Origin: Mesorhizobium amorphae
GTDB taxonomy: Bacteria; Pseudomonadota; Alphaproteobacteria; Rhizobiales; Rhizobiaceae
Length of the DNA: 64,000 nt
Reading direction: 5' to 3'
NCBI GenBank assembly: GCA_003240775.1
Contig: QFNI01000003.1
Span: forward strand, 1 to 64,000
How positions within the stretch are numbered: the first letter of the stretch is position 1; each line of letters opens with the position of its first letter. A program made the position numbers and the translations under genes. Positions 15,453-23,194 of this stretch are shown here, piece by piece. The notes under the pieces were generated by a model. It saw nothing but the letters and a program-made list of their open reading frames with translations, had not been told where the DNA came from and did no database searches.

Positions 15453-17072
15453 TCACTCGGCCGGCTGGAGGCCGCCGGGCTGCACGGCGCCGACGACGAT
15501 GTCCTGGGTGGACCGGCTTCGGATCGTCTTCCAGACGTTGAAGGCCATCAGCAGGGCGCCCAGGAGGTAGAGCCCGCCGCCCGCCGCGCGGATCACATAG
15601 AAGGGGAACATGGCCGCGACGCTCTCGGCGAACGAGTAGACGAGGTAGCCCTCGGAATTGTACTCGCGCCACATCAGCCCCTGCGTGATGCCGGCGACCC
15701 ACATGGAGGCCGCGTAGAGCACGATGCCGATCGTGGCCAACCAGAAGTGCCAGGACACGAGGCGGAGCGAATAGAGCCCGTTCGTCTTCCACAGGCGCGG
15801 CACCAGGAAGTAGATCGCGCCGAAGGTGATCATGCCGTTCCAGCCGAGCGCGCCCGAATGCACGTGGCCGATGGTCCAGTCGGTGTAGTGCGACAGCGAG
15901 TTGACGGCCTTGATCGACATCATCGGCCCCTCGAAGGTGGCCATGCCGTAGAAGGCGACCGCGATCACGAGCATGCGCAGCACGGGGTCGGTGCGGAGCT
16001 TGTCCCAGGCGCCCGACAGCGTCATCAGACCGTTGATCATGCCGCCCCAGGACGGCATCCACAGCATGATCGAGAACACCATGCCGAGCGTCTGCGCCCA
16101 GTCGGGCAGCGCCGTGTAGTGCAGGTGGTGGGGACCTGCCCAGATATACATGAAGATCAGCGACCAGAAGTGAACGATGGAGAGCCGGTAGGAATAGACT
16201 GGGCGGTTCACCTGCTTGGGGATGAAGTAGTACATCATGCCCAGGAAGCCCGCGGTCAGGAAGAAGCCCACCGCGTTGTGGCCGTACCACCACTGGATCA
16301 GCGCATCCTGCACGCCCGCATAGATCGGGTAGGACTTCGAGCCGAGAAACGACACGGGCACGGCCAGGTTGTTGACCACGTGCAGCATGGCGATGGTGAC
16401 GATGAAGGCCAGAAAGAACCAGTTGGCCACGTAGATGTGGGGTTCCCGGCGCTTCACGATCGTGCCGAGGAAGACCGCGAGATAGGCGACCCAGACGATC
16501 GTCAGCCAGATGTCGATGTACCACTCGGGCTCGGCATATTCCTTGGACTGGGTGACGCCCATGAGATAGCCGGTGGCGGCGAGCACGATAAAGAGCTGGT
16601 AGCCCCAGAACACGAACCAGGCCGTGTTGCCGCCCCAAAGGCGGGCGGCCGTGGTGCGCTGGACGATGTAGAAGGAGGTGGCGATCAGCGCGTTGCCGCC
16701 GAAAGCGAAGATCACGGCGGACGTGTGCAGCGGCCGCAGCCGGTTGAAGTTGAGGAAAGGCGCGACGTTGAGATCGGGAAAGGCGAGCTGCGCCGCGATC
16801 ACCACGCCCACCAGGAAGCCGACCACGCCCCAGAACACGGTGGCCACCACGCCCCAGCGGATCGGCCCGTCCATGTAATACCCTTCGTCGCCGCGCGGGG
16901 GCGCACGCTTGCCCGTGGGGTCCATGGTGCGCAGGGTCCACACGCAGAGCGCGAGGGCGGAAACCGCAAACAGCGCCATGTGGAAGGCGAACTGCGCATC
17001 GTGTGCGAGGCCCGAGAGAATCGTCGCCAGCACGGCGAAGAAGAAGAAAAGTCCTGGCTTGATCAGTTCCAT
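15453..17072 (-). CDS. ccoN: cbb3-type cytochrome c oxidase subunit I
   Basis: 539 aa, about twelve transmembrane helices. Conserved haem-copper oxidase segments include RPLHTSAVIFAFGGNALI (low-spin haem His), the WWYGHNAVGFFLT region (active-site His), GPHHLHYTALPDW (CuB His pair), and SHYTDWTIGHVHSGALGWN. This is the catalytic O2-reducing subunit of the high-affinity cbb3 oxidase. An FNR box at 17126-17139 lies 53 bases upstream, in the gap after the second fnr gene. Confidence 0.97.
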   Translation of the reverse strand: MELIKPGLFFFFAVLATILSGLAHDAQFAFHMALFAVSALALCVWTLRTMDPTGKRAPPRGDEGYYMDGPIRWGVVATVFWGVVGFLVGVVIAAQLAFPDLNVAPFLNFNRLRPLHTSAVIFAFGGNALIATSFYIVQRTTAARLWGGNTAWFVFWGYQLFIVLAATGYLMGVTQSKEYAEPEWYIDIWLTIVWVAYLAVFLGTIVKRREPHIYVANWFFLAFIVTIAMLHVVNNLAVPVSFLGSKSYPIYAGVQDALIQWWYGHNAVGFFLTAGFLGMMYYFIPKQVNRPVYSYRLSIVHFWSLIFMYIWAGPHHLHYTALPDWAQTLGMVFSIMLWMPSWGGMINGLMTLSGAWDKLRTDPVLRMLVIAVAFYGMATFEGPMMSIKAVNSLSHYTDWTIGHVHSGALGWNGMITFGAIYFLVPRLWKTNGLYSLRLVSWHFWLATIGIVLYAASMWVAGITQGLMWREYNSEGYLVYSFAESVAAMFPFYVIRAAGGGLYLLGALLMAFNVWKTIRSRSTQDIVVGAVQPGGLQPAE

Positions 17073-17125
17073 GCTCGGTCCCCGAAGCTTCGGTCGAGCC
17101 TTACCGGGGTGACGGAGGGGCCGCC

Positions 17126-17139
17126 TTGACGTGGATCAA
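17126..17139. promoter_or_regulatory. FNR/FixK box upstream of ccoNOQP
   Basis: TTGAC-gtgg-ATCAA at 17126-17139, flanked by extra symmetry (GCCTTGAC and ATCAAGGC). It is 53 bases upstream of the ccoN start. Confidence 0.82.
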
Positions 17140-17151
17140 GGCCCGACGCCT

Positions 17152-17913
17152 TCACGCGCCCGCTGCACCGCGCAGCCGGGCGCGGTCGCGGATCACCACG
17201 CGGCGCACATTGGGAAGCTCGATCAGGTTCTCGTTGCGAAGACCCGCGAACTGGCGGCTGACGGTCTCGAAGGTGAGGCCGAGGAAATCCGCGATCTCCG
17301 CACGGGTGAGCGGCAGGTCGATGCGGTCGCAGCCGGTCTCGTCGCGGCGGCAGGGCGGCTCCTCGGCCCGCACGGGCGCCAGGCGGTCGGCCACCGAAAG
17401 CAGGAAGGAGGCGACCTTCTCGCGCGCGGTCTTGCGGCCGAGTGCGAGAAGCAGTTCCTCGGCCTGGTCGAGATCAGCGAGTGCCGCGAGATAGAGCCGG
17501 TGCTCAAGGCGCGGGTTCTGCGCCACGATCGCCTCGAAGGTGGCACGCGGAAACTGGCAGAGATGCACGTCGGTGACCGCGCGCACTGAAAGCTCGGAGG
17601 GCGCGGAAAAAGGCCGCCCCAGGAAGTCGGGCGCGGCCTTGAGCGCCACGATCTGCTGGCGTCCGTCGGCCAGGAGCCGCGAGAGCTTGACCACGCCGCT
17701 CAAAAGCGTCGCACATCCGCCGGGCGTCTCGGAAGCCGTCATCAGCTCGGCGCCCGCGGGGAAGTGTCGGCGCGAAGCGGCAGCCGACAGGACTTGGCGC
17801 TCACGCGCGTCGAGGCTCGCGCAGATGCCCCCTTCCCAGGCGAGGCAGGCCTGGCAGGGCTGGGAGACGGGCGGTGCTGCGGCCGCGCGGGAAGCGTGGA
17901 ACGGCTCGCCCAT
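17152..17913 (-). CDS. Crp/Fnr-family oxygen-sensing regulator, FNR-type (copy 2)
   Basis: 253 aa from ATG 17913. It repeats the FNR cysteine pattern of copy 1: C20-x2-C23-x7-C31 plus C119 in VHLCQFP, so it should hold an O2-labile [4Fe-4S] cluster. The HTH near the C-terminus (TRAEIADFLGLTFETVSRQF) keeps the ExxSR recognition residues. The core segment around SGVVKLSRLLADGRQQIV matches copy 1 closely, indicating paralogy. It lies two bases after the small membrane-protein gene, so both probably come from the FNR box at 18194, and it is followed by the ccoN promoter. Confidence 0.9.
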   Translation of the reverse strand: MGEPFHASRAAAAPPVSQPCQACLAWEGGICASLDARERQVLSAAASRRHFPAGAELMTASETPGGCATLLSGVVKLSRLLADGRQQIVALKAAPDFLGRPFSAPSELSVRAVTDVHLCQFPRATFEAIVAQNPRLEHRLYLAALADLDQAEELLLALGRKTAREKVASFLLSVADRLAPVRAEEPPCRRDETGCDRIDLPLTRAEIADFLGLTFETVSRQFAGLRNENLIELPNVRRVVIRDRARLRGAAGA

Positions 17914-17915
17914 GC

Positions 17916-18134
17916 CTACCGCTTCTCGCGCCAGAAGCGCGCGCGCAGGCGAGGTGCGATGGCCCAAGCGAGGGGGGCCGCGAGCACGAGGCTCACCACC
18001 ACCACGAGCGGAATGAGCAGCTTCCACTGCTCCTGCAGCGAGGGAAAGGACAGAACCGTGATGGCGCCTGCGCCGAACAGCACGGCATTGACCATGCCGT
18101 AGATGAGCAAGGCGAGACGGAACCGCGTGGACAT
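17916..18134 (-). CDS. Small two-helix membrane protein, hypothetical
   Basis: 72 aa. Two hydrophobic helices (LALLIYGMVNAVLFGAGAI and LLIPLVVVVSLVLAAPLAWA) are followed by a basic tail RLRARFWREKR, so both ends are likely cytosolic. I do not recognise a named family. It is the first gene of a unit with the second FNR gene (2-base gap) and has a perfect FNR-type palindrome 59 bases upstream. A role in low-oxygen respiration is therefore likely but unproven. Confidence 0.75.
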   Translation of the reverse strand: MSTRFRLALLIYGMVNAVLFGAGAITVLSFPSLQEQWKLLIPLVVVVSLVLAAPLAWAIAPRLRARFWREKR

Positions 18135-18193
18135 CGATACCTCGGAGCGGGAGTTGTGGCTTCGAGGGCTAATGCGGGTCGGGGTAGGCGTCT

Positions 18194-18207
18194 TTGACCT
18201 GGGTCAA
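18194..18207. promoter_or_regulatory. Perfect FNR-type palindrome TTGAC-ctgg-GTCAA
   Basis: Fully symmetric arms TTGAC (18194-18198) and GTCAA (18203-18207), with flanking T and A extending to TTTGAC and GTCAAA. It is 59 bases before the leftward start at 18134 and probably drives the small membrane protein and the second fnr gene. Confidence 0.8.
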
Positions 18208-18275
18208 ATGGAGGAGATGGGGCCGGCTGTCTCGGCACATGCGATAATGCCAAGCCTTGGTACAGCGGCACCGAT

Positions 18276-18312
18276 ACCCCCACCCCGTACCCCTCCCCTC
18301 AAGGGGGAGGGG
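18276..18312. repeat. Second copy of the CCCCACCCCG palindromic repeat (right arm truncated)
   Basis: About 37 bases are identical to the repeat at 13510-13546. The left arm and loop are intact, but the right arm stops after GGGGAGGGG and then diverges, so only 9 base pairs of stem remain. It is intergenic between the small membrane protein promoter and the GreA-like gene end. Confidence 0.75.
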
Positions 18313-18344
18313 GATCTGGAGAGGTTGGCGTTGGTCGCGCGAGT

Positions 18345-18827
18345 TCAGTCGATGGACAGGATCTCGATCTCGCGCGGGCCGGCCTGGGTCAGGTCGCCTA
18401 CGGACTTGCCGAGGATGGCCAAAGCCACGGGGGACGCATGGGAGATAGTGCCCCGGGCGGGGTCGGCCTCGTCCTCGCCGACGATGCGGAAGGACTGGAC
18501 GCGGCCGTCGTCGCGCTCGAAGCGGACCGTGTGGCCGAAGGCGACAACCGCATTCGAGGCGGGAACCGGCTGGGGCTGGGCGGTGCGGATGCGCTCAGCG
18601 AAATAGCGCGCGTCGCGCATCGGCACGGCCGACTGGCGGCGGCGCTCGTTGACGTCTTCGAGCGCGTTCGCGGTTTCAAGAGCCGCTTGGGCTTGAGCGA
18701 GCGCCTCCTGCAACAGCCCGAGGCCGCGTTCGGTGACGAGGTTGATGTGCGGGGAAACGGGGCGTGCGGGCAGAACTGTTTCGGAGGCCGCTTCCGCACT
18801 TTCCTCTTTTTGGAACGCCACGCTCAC
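18345..18827 (-). CDS. GreA/GreB-family transcript cleavage/elongation factor-like protein
   Basis: 160 aa from GTG 18827, which overlaps the stop of the preceding monooxygenase gene. The N-terminal half (about 30-90) is an alpha-helical, probably coiled-coil hairpin. The C-terminal half has the FKBP-like GreA domain with GHTVRFERDDGRVQSFRIVGEDEADPARG (split: GHTVRFERDDGRVQ, then SFRIVGEDEADPARG), TISHASPVALAILGKSVGD. The hairpin tip reads ERRRQSAVPMRDARYFAER where GreA has two catalytic acids before Tyr; here the second acid position appears to be Arg. It may modulate RNA polymerase without classical cleavage. The location at the end of a catabolic operon is odd. Confidence 0.78.
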   Translation of the reverse strand: MSVAFQKEESAEAASETVLPARPVSPHINLVTERGLGLLQEALAQAQAALETANALEDVNERRRQSAVPMRDARYFAERIRTAQPQPVPASNAVVAFGHTVRFERDDGRVQSFRIVGEDEADPARGTISHASPVALAILGKSVGDLTQAGPREIEILSID

Positions 18828-20125
18828 GCGATCACCCCCTGGTTTCTCATATCTGGCGCGCCCGGCCTGGGTAGGCCAAGGTTCTCGCGCAGGGTGCGGC
18901 CCTCGTAAGCGTGGCGGAAGAGGCCGCGGCGGCGGAGTTCGGGAATCACGAGCTCGGTGAAGCTGTCGAGTTCGCCCGGAAAGAACGCAGGCAGCACGTT
19001 GAAGCCGTCGGCGGCTTCGCCCGTGAACCATTCCTCGAGGTGATCGGCAACGTCCTCGGCCGTGCCGACCACGCGCCAATGGCCGCGCGCACCGGCGAAG
19101 TGGCGGGCGACGTCGCGAATCGACAGGCCGTCGCGGCGGGCCTGCTCGACCACCAGCGCCTGGCGGCTCTGCATGGCCTCGTTGGCGCCGAGGTCGGGCA
19201 AGGGCCCGTCGAGCGGCAGGCCCTTGAGCGCGTCCGTGCTGAGATAGCTGGCCAAAAGCGCCACGCCCACCTCGTCGGGGATGAGCGATTGCAGCCGGTC
19301 GGACTTCGCCTGGGCCTCGGCGCGGGTTTCGGCGACCACCGGCGAGATGCCGGGCATGATCTTGAGGTGGTCGGGATCGCGGCCCGCCTCGCGGGTGCGG
19401 CGCTTCACGTCATCGTAGAAGCTTTTCGCGGCCGCAAATGTCTGGACGGCGTTGAAGACCACCTCCGCCGTGCGGGCGGCGAGATCGCGGCCGACATCCG
19501 AAGCGCCGGCCTGCACCAGCACCGGCGCGCCCTGGGGCGACGGGGGCAGGCCGAGCCCTTGCGCGATCGCGAAGTTCTCGCCCGTGTGCCCGATCGGGCG
19601 GTGGCGGTCGGTGGGGTCCCAGAGGCGGCCGACGATGTCCGCGAACTCGTTGGCGCGAACATAGCGGTCGCCGTGGCGGCGCAGGCCGTCTGCGCCGAAA
19701 TTCGCGGCTTCGATGCTGCTGGCTGACGTGACGAGGTTCCAGCCGGCCCGCCCGCCGCTCAGAAGATCGAGCGAGGCAAAAGCGCGGGCGAGCGCGTAGG
19801 GCTCGTTGTAGGAGGTGGAAGCTGTCGCGACGAGGCCGATGTTCCGGGTGTGCGCGGCAAGCGTCGCGAGCAGGCCCAGGGGCTCGAAGCCGATCGAGCG
19901 CGAGGTCTGGCTCGCGATCCGCGCATCCGCCTCGCGCAGGCCGGCCGCGTCTTCGAGGAAGATGAGGTCGAAGCCCGCGCCCTCGGCCGTCTTGGCCAAG
20001 CGGACGTAGTGATCGATGTCGATGCCCGCATCGGCCGCAGCCTCGGGATGGCGCCATGCGGCGATGTGGTGGCCGGTGGCCATCAGAAACGCGCCGAGCG
20101 CCATCCGGGCGCCTTGCGGCCTCAT
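18824..20125 (-). CDS. LLM class flavin-dependent monooxygenase, NtaA/SnaA/DszA type
   Basis: 433 aa. Luciferase-like TIM barrel with ATGHHIAAWRHP at the N-terminus, FDLIFLEDAAGL, the family block RAFASLDLLSGGRAGWNLVTS (split RAFASLDLLSGG and RAGWNLVTS) and ANFG. These are characteristic of the NtaA/DszA/SnaA subfamily, which uses reduced FMN supplied by a separate reductase to oxidise aminopolycarboxylates, thio-compounds or sulfonates. It is coupled to the neighbouring genes on both sides by 4-base overlaps. No flavin reductase gene is nearby. The substrate may be the ligand of the adjacent betaine-type importer. Confidence 0.88.
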   Translation of the reverse strand: MRPQGARMALGAFLMATGHHIAAWRHPEAAADAGIDIDHYVRLAKTAEGAGFDLIFLEDAAGLREADARIASQTSRSIGFEPLGLLATLAAHTRNIGLVATASTSYNEPYALARAFASLDLLSGGRAGWNLVTSASSIEAANFGADGLRRHGDRYVRANEFADIVGRLWDPTDRHRPIGHTGENFAIAQGLGLPPSPQGAPVLVQAGASDVGRDLAARTAEVVFNAVQTFAAAKSFYDDVKRRTREAGRDPDHLKIMPGISPVVAETRAEAQAKSDRLQSLIPDEVGVALLASYLSTDALKGLPLDGPLPDLGANEAMQSRQALVVEQARRDGLSIRDVARHFAGARGHWRVVGTAEDVADHLEEWFTGEAADGFNVLPAFFPGELDSFTELVIPELRRRGLFRHAYEGRTLRENLGLPRPGAPDMRNQGVIA

Positions 20126-20874
20126 CGGGAATGCTCCAGGCCGAGACGCCCGCGCAATGTGGCAGGCGGCAGCGGGCTCGGGGGCAGGTCGGCCAGCAGA
20201 CGGCGCGCGGCGTCTAGGCTGTCCGCCACGAGCAGGCTGGGCTCACCGAGGATCAGGTCGATACCGAAGCCGGGAACGGGGTCTTCTGTTGCCAGCACCG
20301 GGCGATCCTGAGGCGAGCGCATCACGTTGAGCGGGCCTTGCACGGAGAAATGCGTGCCGTGGTGGCCTAGGACGTGCATCCCTGCGGGGTCGAGGAAGCG
20401 TGCGCCTTCCCTGTCGAACAGAAGCGCGTCCGCGTCCCAACCCTCCCACAGGCCGCGCACGACGGACACGAATTCAACGACGCGGTCGGGGGTGTTGCCG
20501 CCGGCCAGGCGCGTGGAGCCGCTGAAGGCTGCGCTTTCGTTGGCTTCGTCCCCGTTGCGCACCAGCCAGCCCATGCGCCCACCGCTCAGCATGTCGAGCG
20601 AGGCGATGCGGCGGGCCAGGTTGTAGGGCTGGTGGCCGATCGTGGAGGTGGCGACGAGGAAACCGATGGTGCGGGTCTGCGCGGCGAGCCAGCCAGCGAG
20701 GAGCGAGGCGTCGGGCCAGGCGCCGGTGCCGTCCGCCGCAGCTATGCGGTCGGGGAGAACGACGAGGGCCAAGCCCCTTTCCTCGGCCCTCTGCACGGTC
20801 TCGAGAAGCGCGGGCAAGCCCCAGTTATCGAAGGAGCCGTCGAGGAGAAGACAGGTCGCGGGAGGGGCGGTCAT
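20122..20874 (-). CDS. Short LLM-family (luciferase-like) flavoprotein
   Basis: 250 aa, little more than half the length of its downstream neighbour. It retains the N-terminal strand (CLLLDGSFDNWGLPALLE), LAAQTRTIGFLVATSTIGHQPYN and RRIASLDMLSGGRMGWLV, i.e. the FMN-side half of the barrel. It ends soon after a segment equivalent to the GHTGENF region of the neighbour. The late barrel strands are absent. Reading frame and composition look intact, so it is either a naturally short family member or a partner subunit of the full-length enzyme, with which it overlaps by 4 bases. It follows the ATPase gene by 48 bases in the same operon. Confidence 0.75.
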   Translation of the reverse strand: MTAPPATCLLLDGSFDNWGLPALLETVQRAEERGLALVVLPDRIAAADGTGAWPDASLLAGWLAAQTRTIGFLVATSTIGHQPYNLARRIASLDMLSGGRMGWLVRNGDEANESAAFSGSTRLAGGNTPDRVVEFVSVVRGLWEGWDADALLFDREGARFLDPAGMHVLGHHGTHFSVQGPLNVMRSPQDRPVLATEDPVPGFGIDLILGEPSLLVADSLDAARRLLADLPPSPLPPATLRGRLGLEHSR

Positions 20875-20922
20875 GGGGCAGGCTTTCGGATGCGGCGAGG
20901 ACTGGGCGGGACCGCCCGAGCC

Positions 20923-21849
20923 TCAGACGGCAAACACCGCATCCCGTGTCAGCGTTCCCACTCTCGCGCCACCTTCCAGCACATCGGCGCGGTCCGCGTC
21001 ATGCGCGATCATGGCGGCCAGCGCGTCGCGCAGGTCGGTGTCGGCACCGATCTCCGCACGCGCGGGCTCGGGCTGGGGTGCGCCCATGATGCTTCGGGCG
21101 GTGAACAGGCTGAGCCGCTTGAGCGCGCGGTCCGCGCCCACGAAATTCTCCACGAAAGCGTCCGCGGGGTTCGACAGGATCGCGTCGGGCGTGTCGTACT
21201 GCACGATCTTGCCCGCGCGCATGATGGCGATGCGGTCGCCCAGCCGCACGGCCTCGTCGATGTCGTGGGTGACCATCACCACGGTTTTCTTCACGCGGCG
21301 CAGGATGGCGCGGAACTCGTTCTGCAAGCGCGTGCGCGCGATTGGGTCGATGGCGCCGAAGGGCTCGTCCATCAGGAGCACGGGCGGGTCTGCGGCGAGC
21401 GCACGCGCCACGCCGACGCGCTGGCGCTGGCCGCCCGAGAGCTGACGCGGGTAGCGGGCGAGCATGTTCTGCTCGAGGCCGACGAGCTCGATCAGCTCCT
21501 CGTTGCGGCGGCGGATGCGCTCCGCCTCCCAGCCCAGCAGCTTGGGCACCGCGCCGATGTTCTGGGCGATCGTCATGTGGGAGAACAGCCCCACCTGCTG
21601 GATCACATAGCCGATGCGGCGGCGGAAGCGCACGGGATCGACGCTGCGCACGTCTTCGCCGGCCACCGTGATGCGGCCCTCGCTCGGCTCGATCAGGCGG
21701 TTGATCATGCGCATGGTGGTGGTCTTGCCGCAGCCGGACGGGCCGACGAGCGCGACCGTCAGACCGTCGGGCACCTCCATGGACAGGTCGTCCACGGCCG
21801 CGCCCGAGCCTGCGCCGAAGCGCTTGGAGACATGCTCCATGGTGATCAT
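20923..21849 (-). CDS. ABC transporter ATP-binding protein, quaternary-amine/osmoprotectant uptake (OpuCA/ProV-like)
   Basis: 308 aa from ATG 21849. Walker A GPSGCGKTT near 36-44, signature LSGGQRQRVGVARAL, Walker B VLLMDEPFGAID and the H-loop VTHDIDEA are all present. The EFRAILRRVKKTVVMVTHD segment is typical of the OpuCA/ProV group. The C-terminal tail after about 240 is a short regulatory extension with a shrunken CBS-like part. It powers the two permeases upstream (4-base overlap with the nearer one). Substrates of this group are glycine betaine, choline and other trimethylammonium compounds. Confidence 0.92.
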   Translation of the reverse strand: MITMEHVSKRFGAGSGAAVDDLSMEVPDGLTVALVGPSGCGKTTTMRMINRLIEPSEGRITVAGEDVRSVDPVRFRRRIGYVIQQVGLFSHMTIAQNIGAVPKLLGWEAERIRRRNEELIELVGLEQNMLARYPRQLSGGQRQRVGVARALAADPPVLLMDEPFGAIDPIARTRLQNEFRAILRRVKKTVVMVTHDIDEAVRLGDRIAIMRAGKIVQYDTPDAILSNPADAFVENFVGADRALKRLSLFTARSIMGAPQPEPARAEIGADTDLRDALAAMIAHDADRADVLEGGARVGTLTRDAVFAV

Positions 21850-22493
21850 GGGCTGGTCCTTTCGGCGAAGATCAGCTTTTCGGTCAAAGCGAGCACCGCT
21901 TCGGCCAGGAGAGCGAGAAGGGCGATGGTGACGGCGCCGACCAGGAGGCGCGACATGTCCATGATGCCGAGGCCGGTGACGATGAAGTCGCCCAGGCCCC
22001 CTCCCCCGATGAAGGGCGCAAGCGTGGCGCCCGCAAGCACCTGGACGGCCGCCGTGCGCACCCCGGCAAACATCGCGGGCGCGGCCAGCGGAATGCGGAT
22101 CTTCCACAGGATCTGCGAACGGCTCATGCCCATGCCGGTGGCCGCCTCGATGGCGTCGGGGTCGACGTCGCGCAGGCCGACATAGGCGTTGATCAGGATC
22201 GGCGGCAGCGCGAGCACGGTGAGCGCCACGATGGAGGGCGCGAGCCCGATGCCCATGAAGGGCATCATGATGGCCAAGATCACGAGGCTCGGCAGCGTGC
22301 GCAGCGCGTTCACGCCGCTGATGGCGACGCTCGCCAGGTTCGCGCGGTTGACGATGAAGACGGCGAGCGGCAGCGCGATCAGAAGTGCGATGGCGAGCGA
22401 GGCGCCCGACATCACGAGATGCTGGACGAGCGCGCGGTTGAAGGGGGCCGGATTGTTCCAGATCCATTCGACCGCCTGGACGAACAGGTTCAT
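21846..22493 (-). CDS. ABC transporter permease, quaternary-amine uptake (OpuCB/YehY-like), distal
   Basis: 215 aa with about six helices. The EAA-type loop is DVDPDAIEAATGMGMSRSQILWKIRIPLA (split DVDPDAIEAATGMG and MSRSQILWKIRIPLA). It ends FIGGGGLGDFIVTGLGIMD as in OpuCB/OpuCD. It overlaps the ATPase gene and the other permease gene by 4 bases each. The two different permeases presumably form a heterodimeric channel. Confidence 0.9.
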   Translation of the reverse strand: MNLFVQAVEWIWNNPAPFNRALVQHLVMSGASLAIALLIALPLAVFIVNRANLASVAISGVNALRTLPSLVILAIMMPFMGIGLAPSIVALTVLALPPILINAYVGLRDVDPDAIEAATGMGMSRSQILWKIRIPLAAPAMFAGVRTAAVQVLAGATLAPFIGGGGLGDFIVTGLGIMDMSRLLVGAVTIALLALLAEAVLALTEKLIFAERTSP

Positions 22494-23056
22494 GCCGCCC
22501 TCCAGCGCAGGAGCGAGCGCTCGAGCCGCGTCAGCGCGTAATCGAAGAAGATGGCCATGAGCGCCGTGACCAGCCCGCCCACGATGATCTTTTCGGGATA
22601 GTTCTGGTCGAGGCCGGCGAGAATGATCGTGCCGAGCCCGCCCGCGTCGATGAAGGCCGCGACGGTCGCGATGCCGATCACCGTGACGAGCGCGATGCGG
22701 ATGCCCGAGACGATCAGCGGCAAGGCCATCGGCAGCTCGATGCGGAACAGGCGCTGCCAGCGGCTGAAGCCCATGCCGTCGGCAGCTTCGAGCACCTCAT
22801 CGGGCACCGAGCGCAGGCCGGTCGCCACGTTGCGCAGCAGGATCAGCAGGCAGTAGGAGGCAAGGCCCGTCAGCGCCGGCTTGAAGCCGAGCCCCATGAA
22901 CGGGATCAGAAAGGCGAAGAGCGCCAAGCTCGGGATCACGAAGATGGTGCCCGTGATCGTCAGCATCACGGAATACAGGCGCGGGCGCCGGGCGCACAGC
23001 ACGCCGAGCACGAGCGCGATGGCGCAGCCGATCGTGACCGAGGCGAAGGACAGCAC
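22490..23056 (-). CDS. ABC transporter permease, quaternary-amine uptake, proximal
   Basis: 188 aa if read from GTG 23056. The EAA loop SVPDEVLEAADGMGFSRWQRL and FIDAGGLGTIILAGLDQN are conserved. The homologous reading frame continues upstream as LLKWTPKNLDTIAEAAWEHL to 23116, with an AGGA site before a CTG codon there and an in-frame stop further up. No ATG, GTG or TTG exists in that interval. The real start may therefore be CTG 23116, giving about 208 aa and a complete N-terminus. The binding-protein gene precedes it across a hairpin. Confidence 0.85.
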   Translation of the reverse strand: MLSFASVTIGCAIALVLGVLCARRPRLYSVMLTITGTIFVIPSLALFAFLIPFMGLGFKPALTGLASYCLLILLRNVATGLRSVPDEVLEAADGMGFSRWQRLFRIELPMALPLIVSGIRIALVTVIGIATVAAFIDAGGLGTIILAGLDQNYPEKIIVGGLVTALMAIFFDYALTRLERSLLRWRAA

Positions 23057-23138
23057 GAGGTGCTCCCACGCGGCTTCGGCGATGGTGTCGAGGTTCTTGG
23101 GCGTCCACTTGAGCAGGGACTTGGTCCTTCCAGCAGAA

Positions 23139-23174
23139 AGAACCCGCGGAGGCTTTGCAGCCCTCGCGGGTTCT
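23139..23174 (-). terminator. Hairpin between binding-protein and permease genes (betaine-type importer)
   Basis: Arms AGAACCCGCG (23139-23148) and CGCGGGTTCT (23165-23174) pair perfectly, 21 bases after the end of the binding-protein gene. No T-run follows. The element can act as a partial terminator or 3' stabiliser that keeps binding-protein mRNA in excess over permease mRNA. Confidence 0.65.
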
Positions 23175-23194
23175 CAGGCGGGTTGTCGAGAGGA

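Noticed and set aside
20923..22467. Apparent 514-residue fusion of permease and ATPase
   Set aside because: The upstream part is an out-of-frame translation of the permease gene; a proper start with ribosome site and ATGA overlap exists at 21849.
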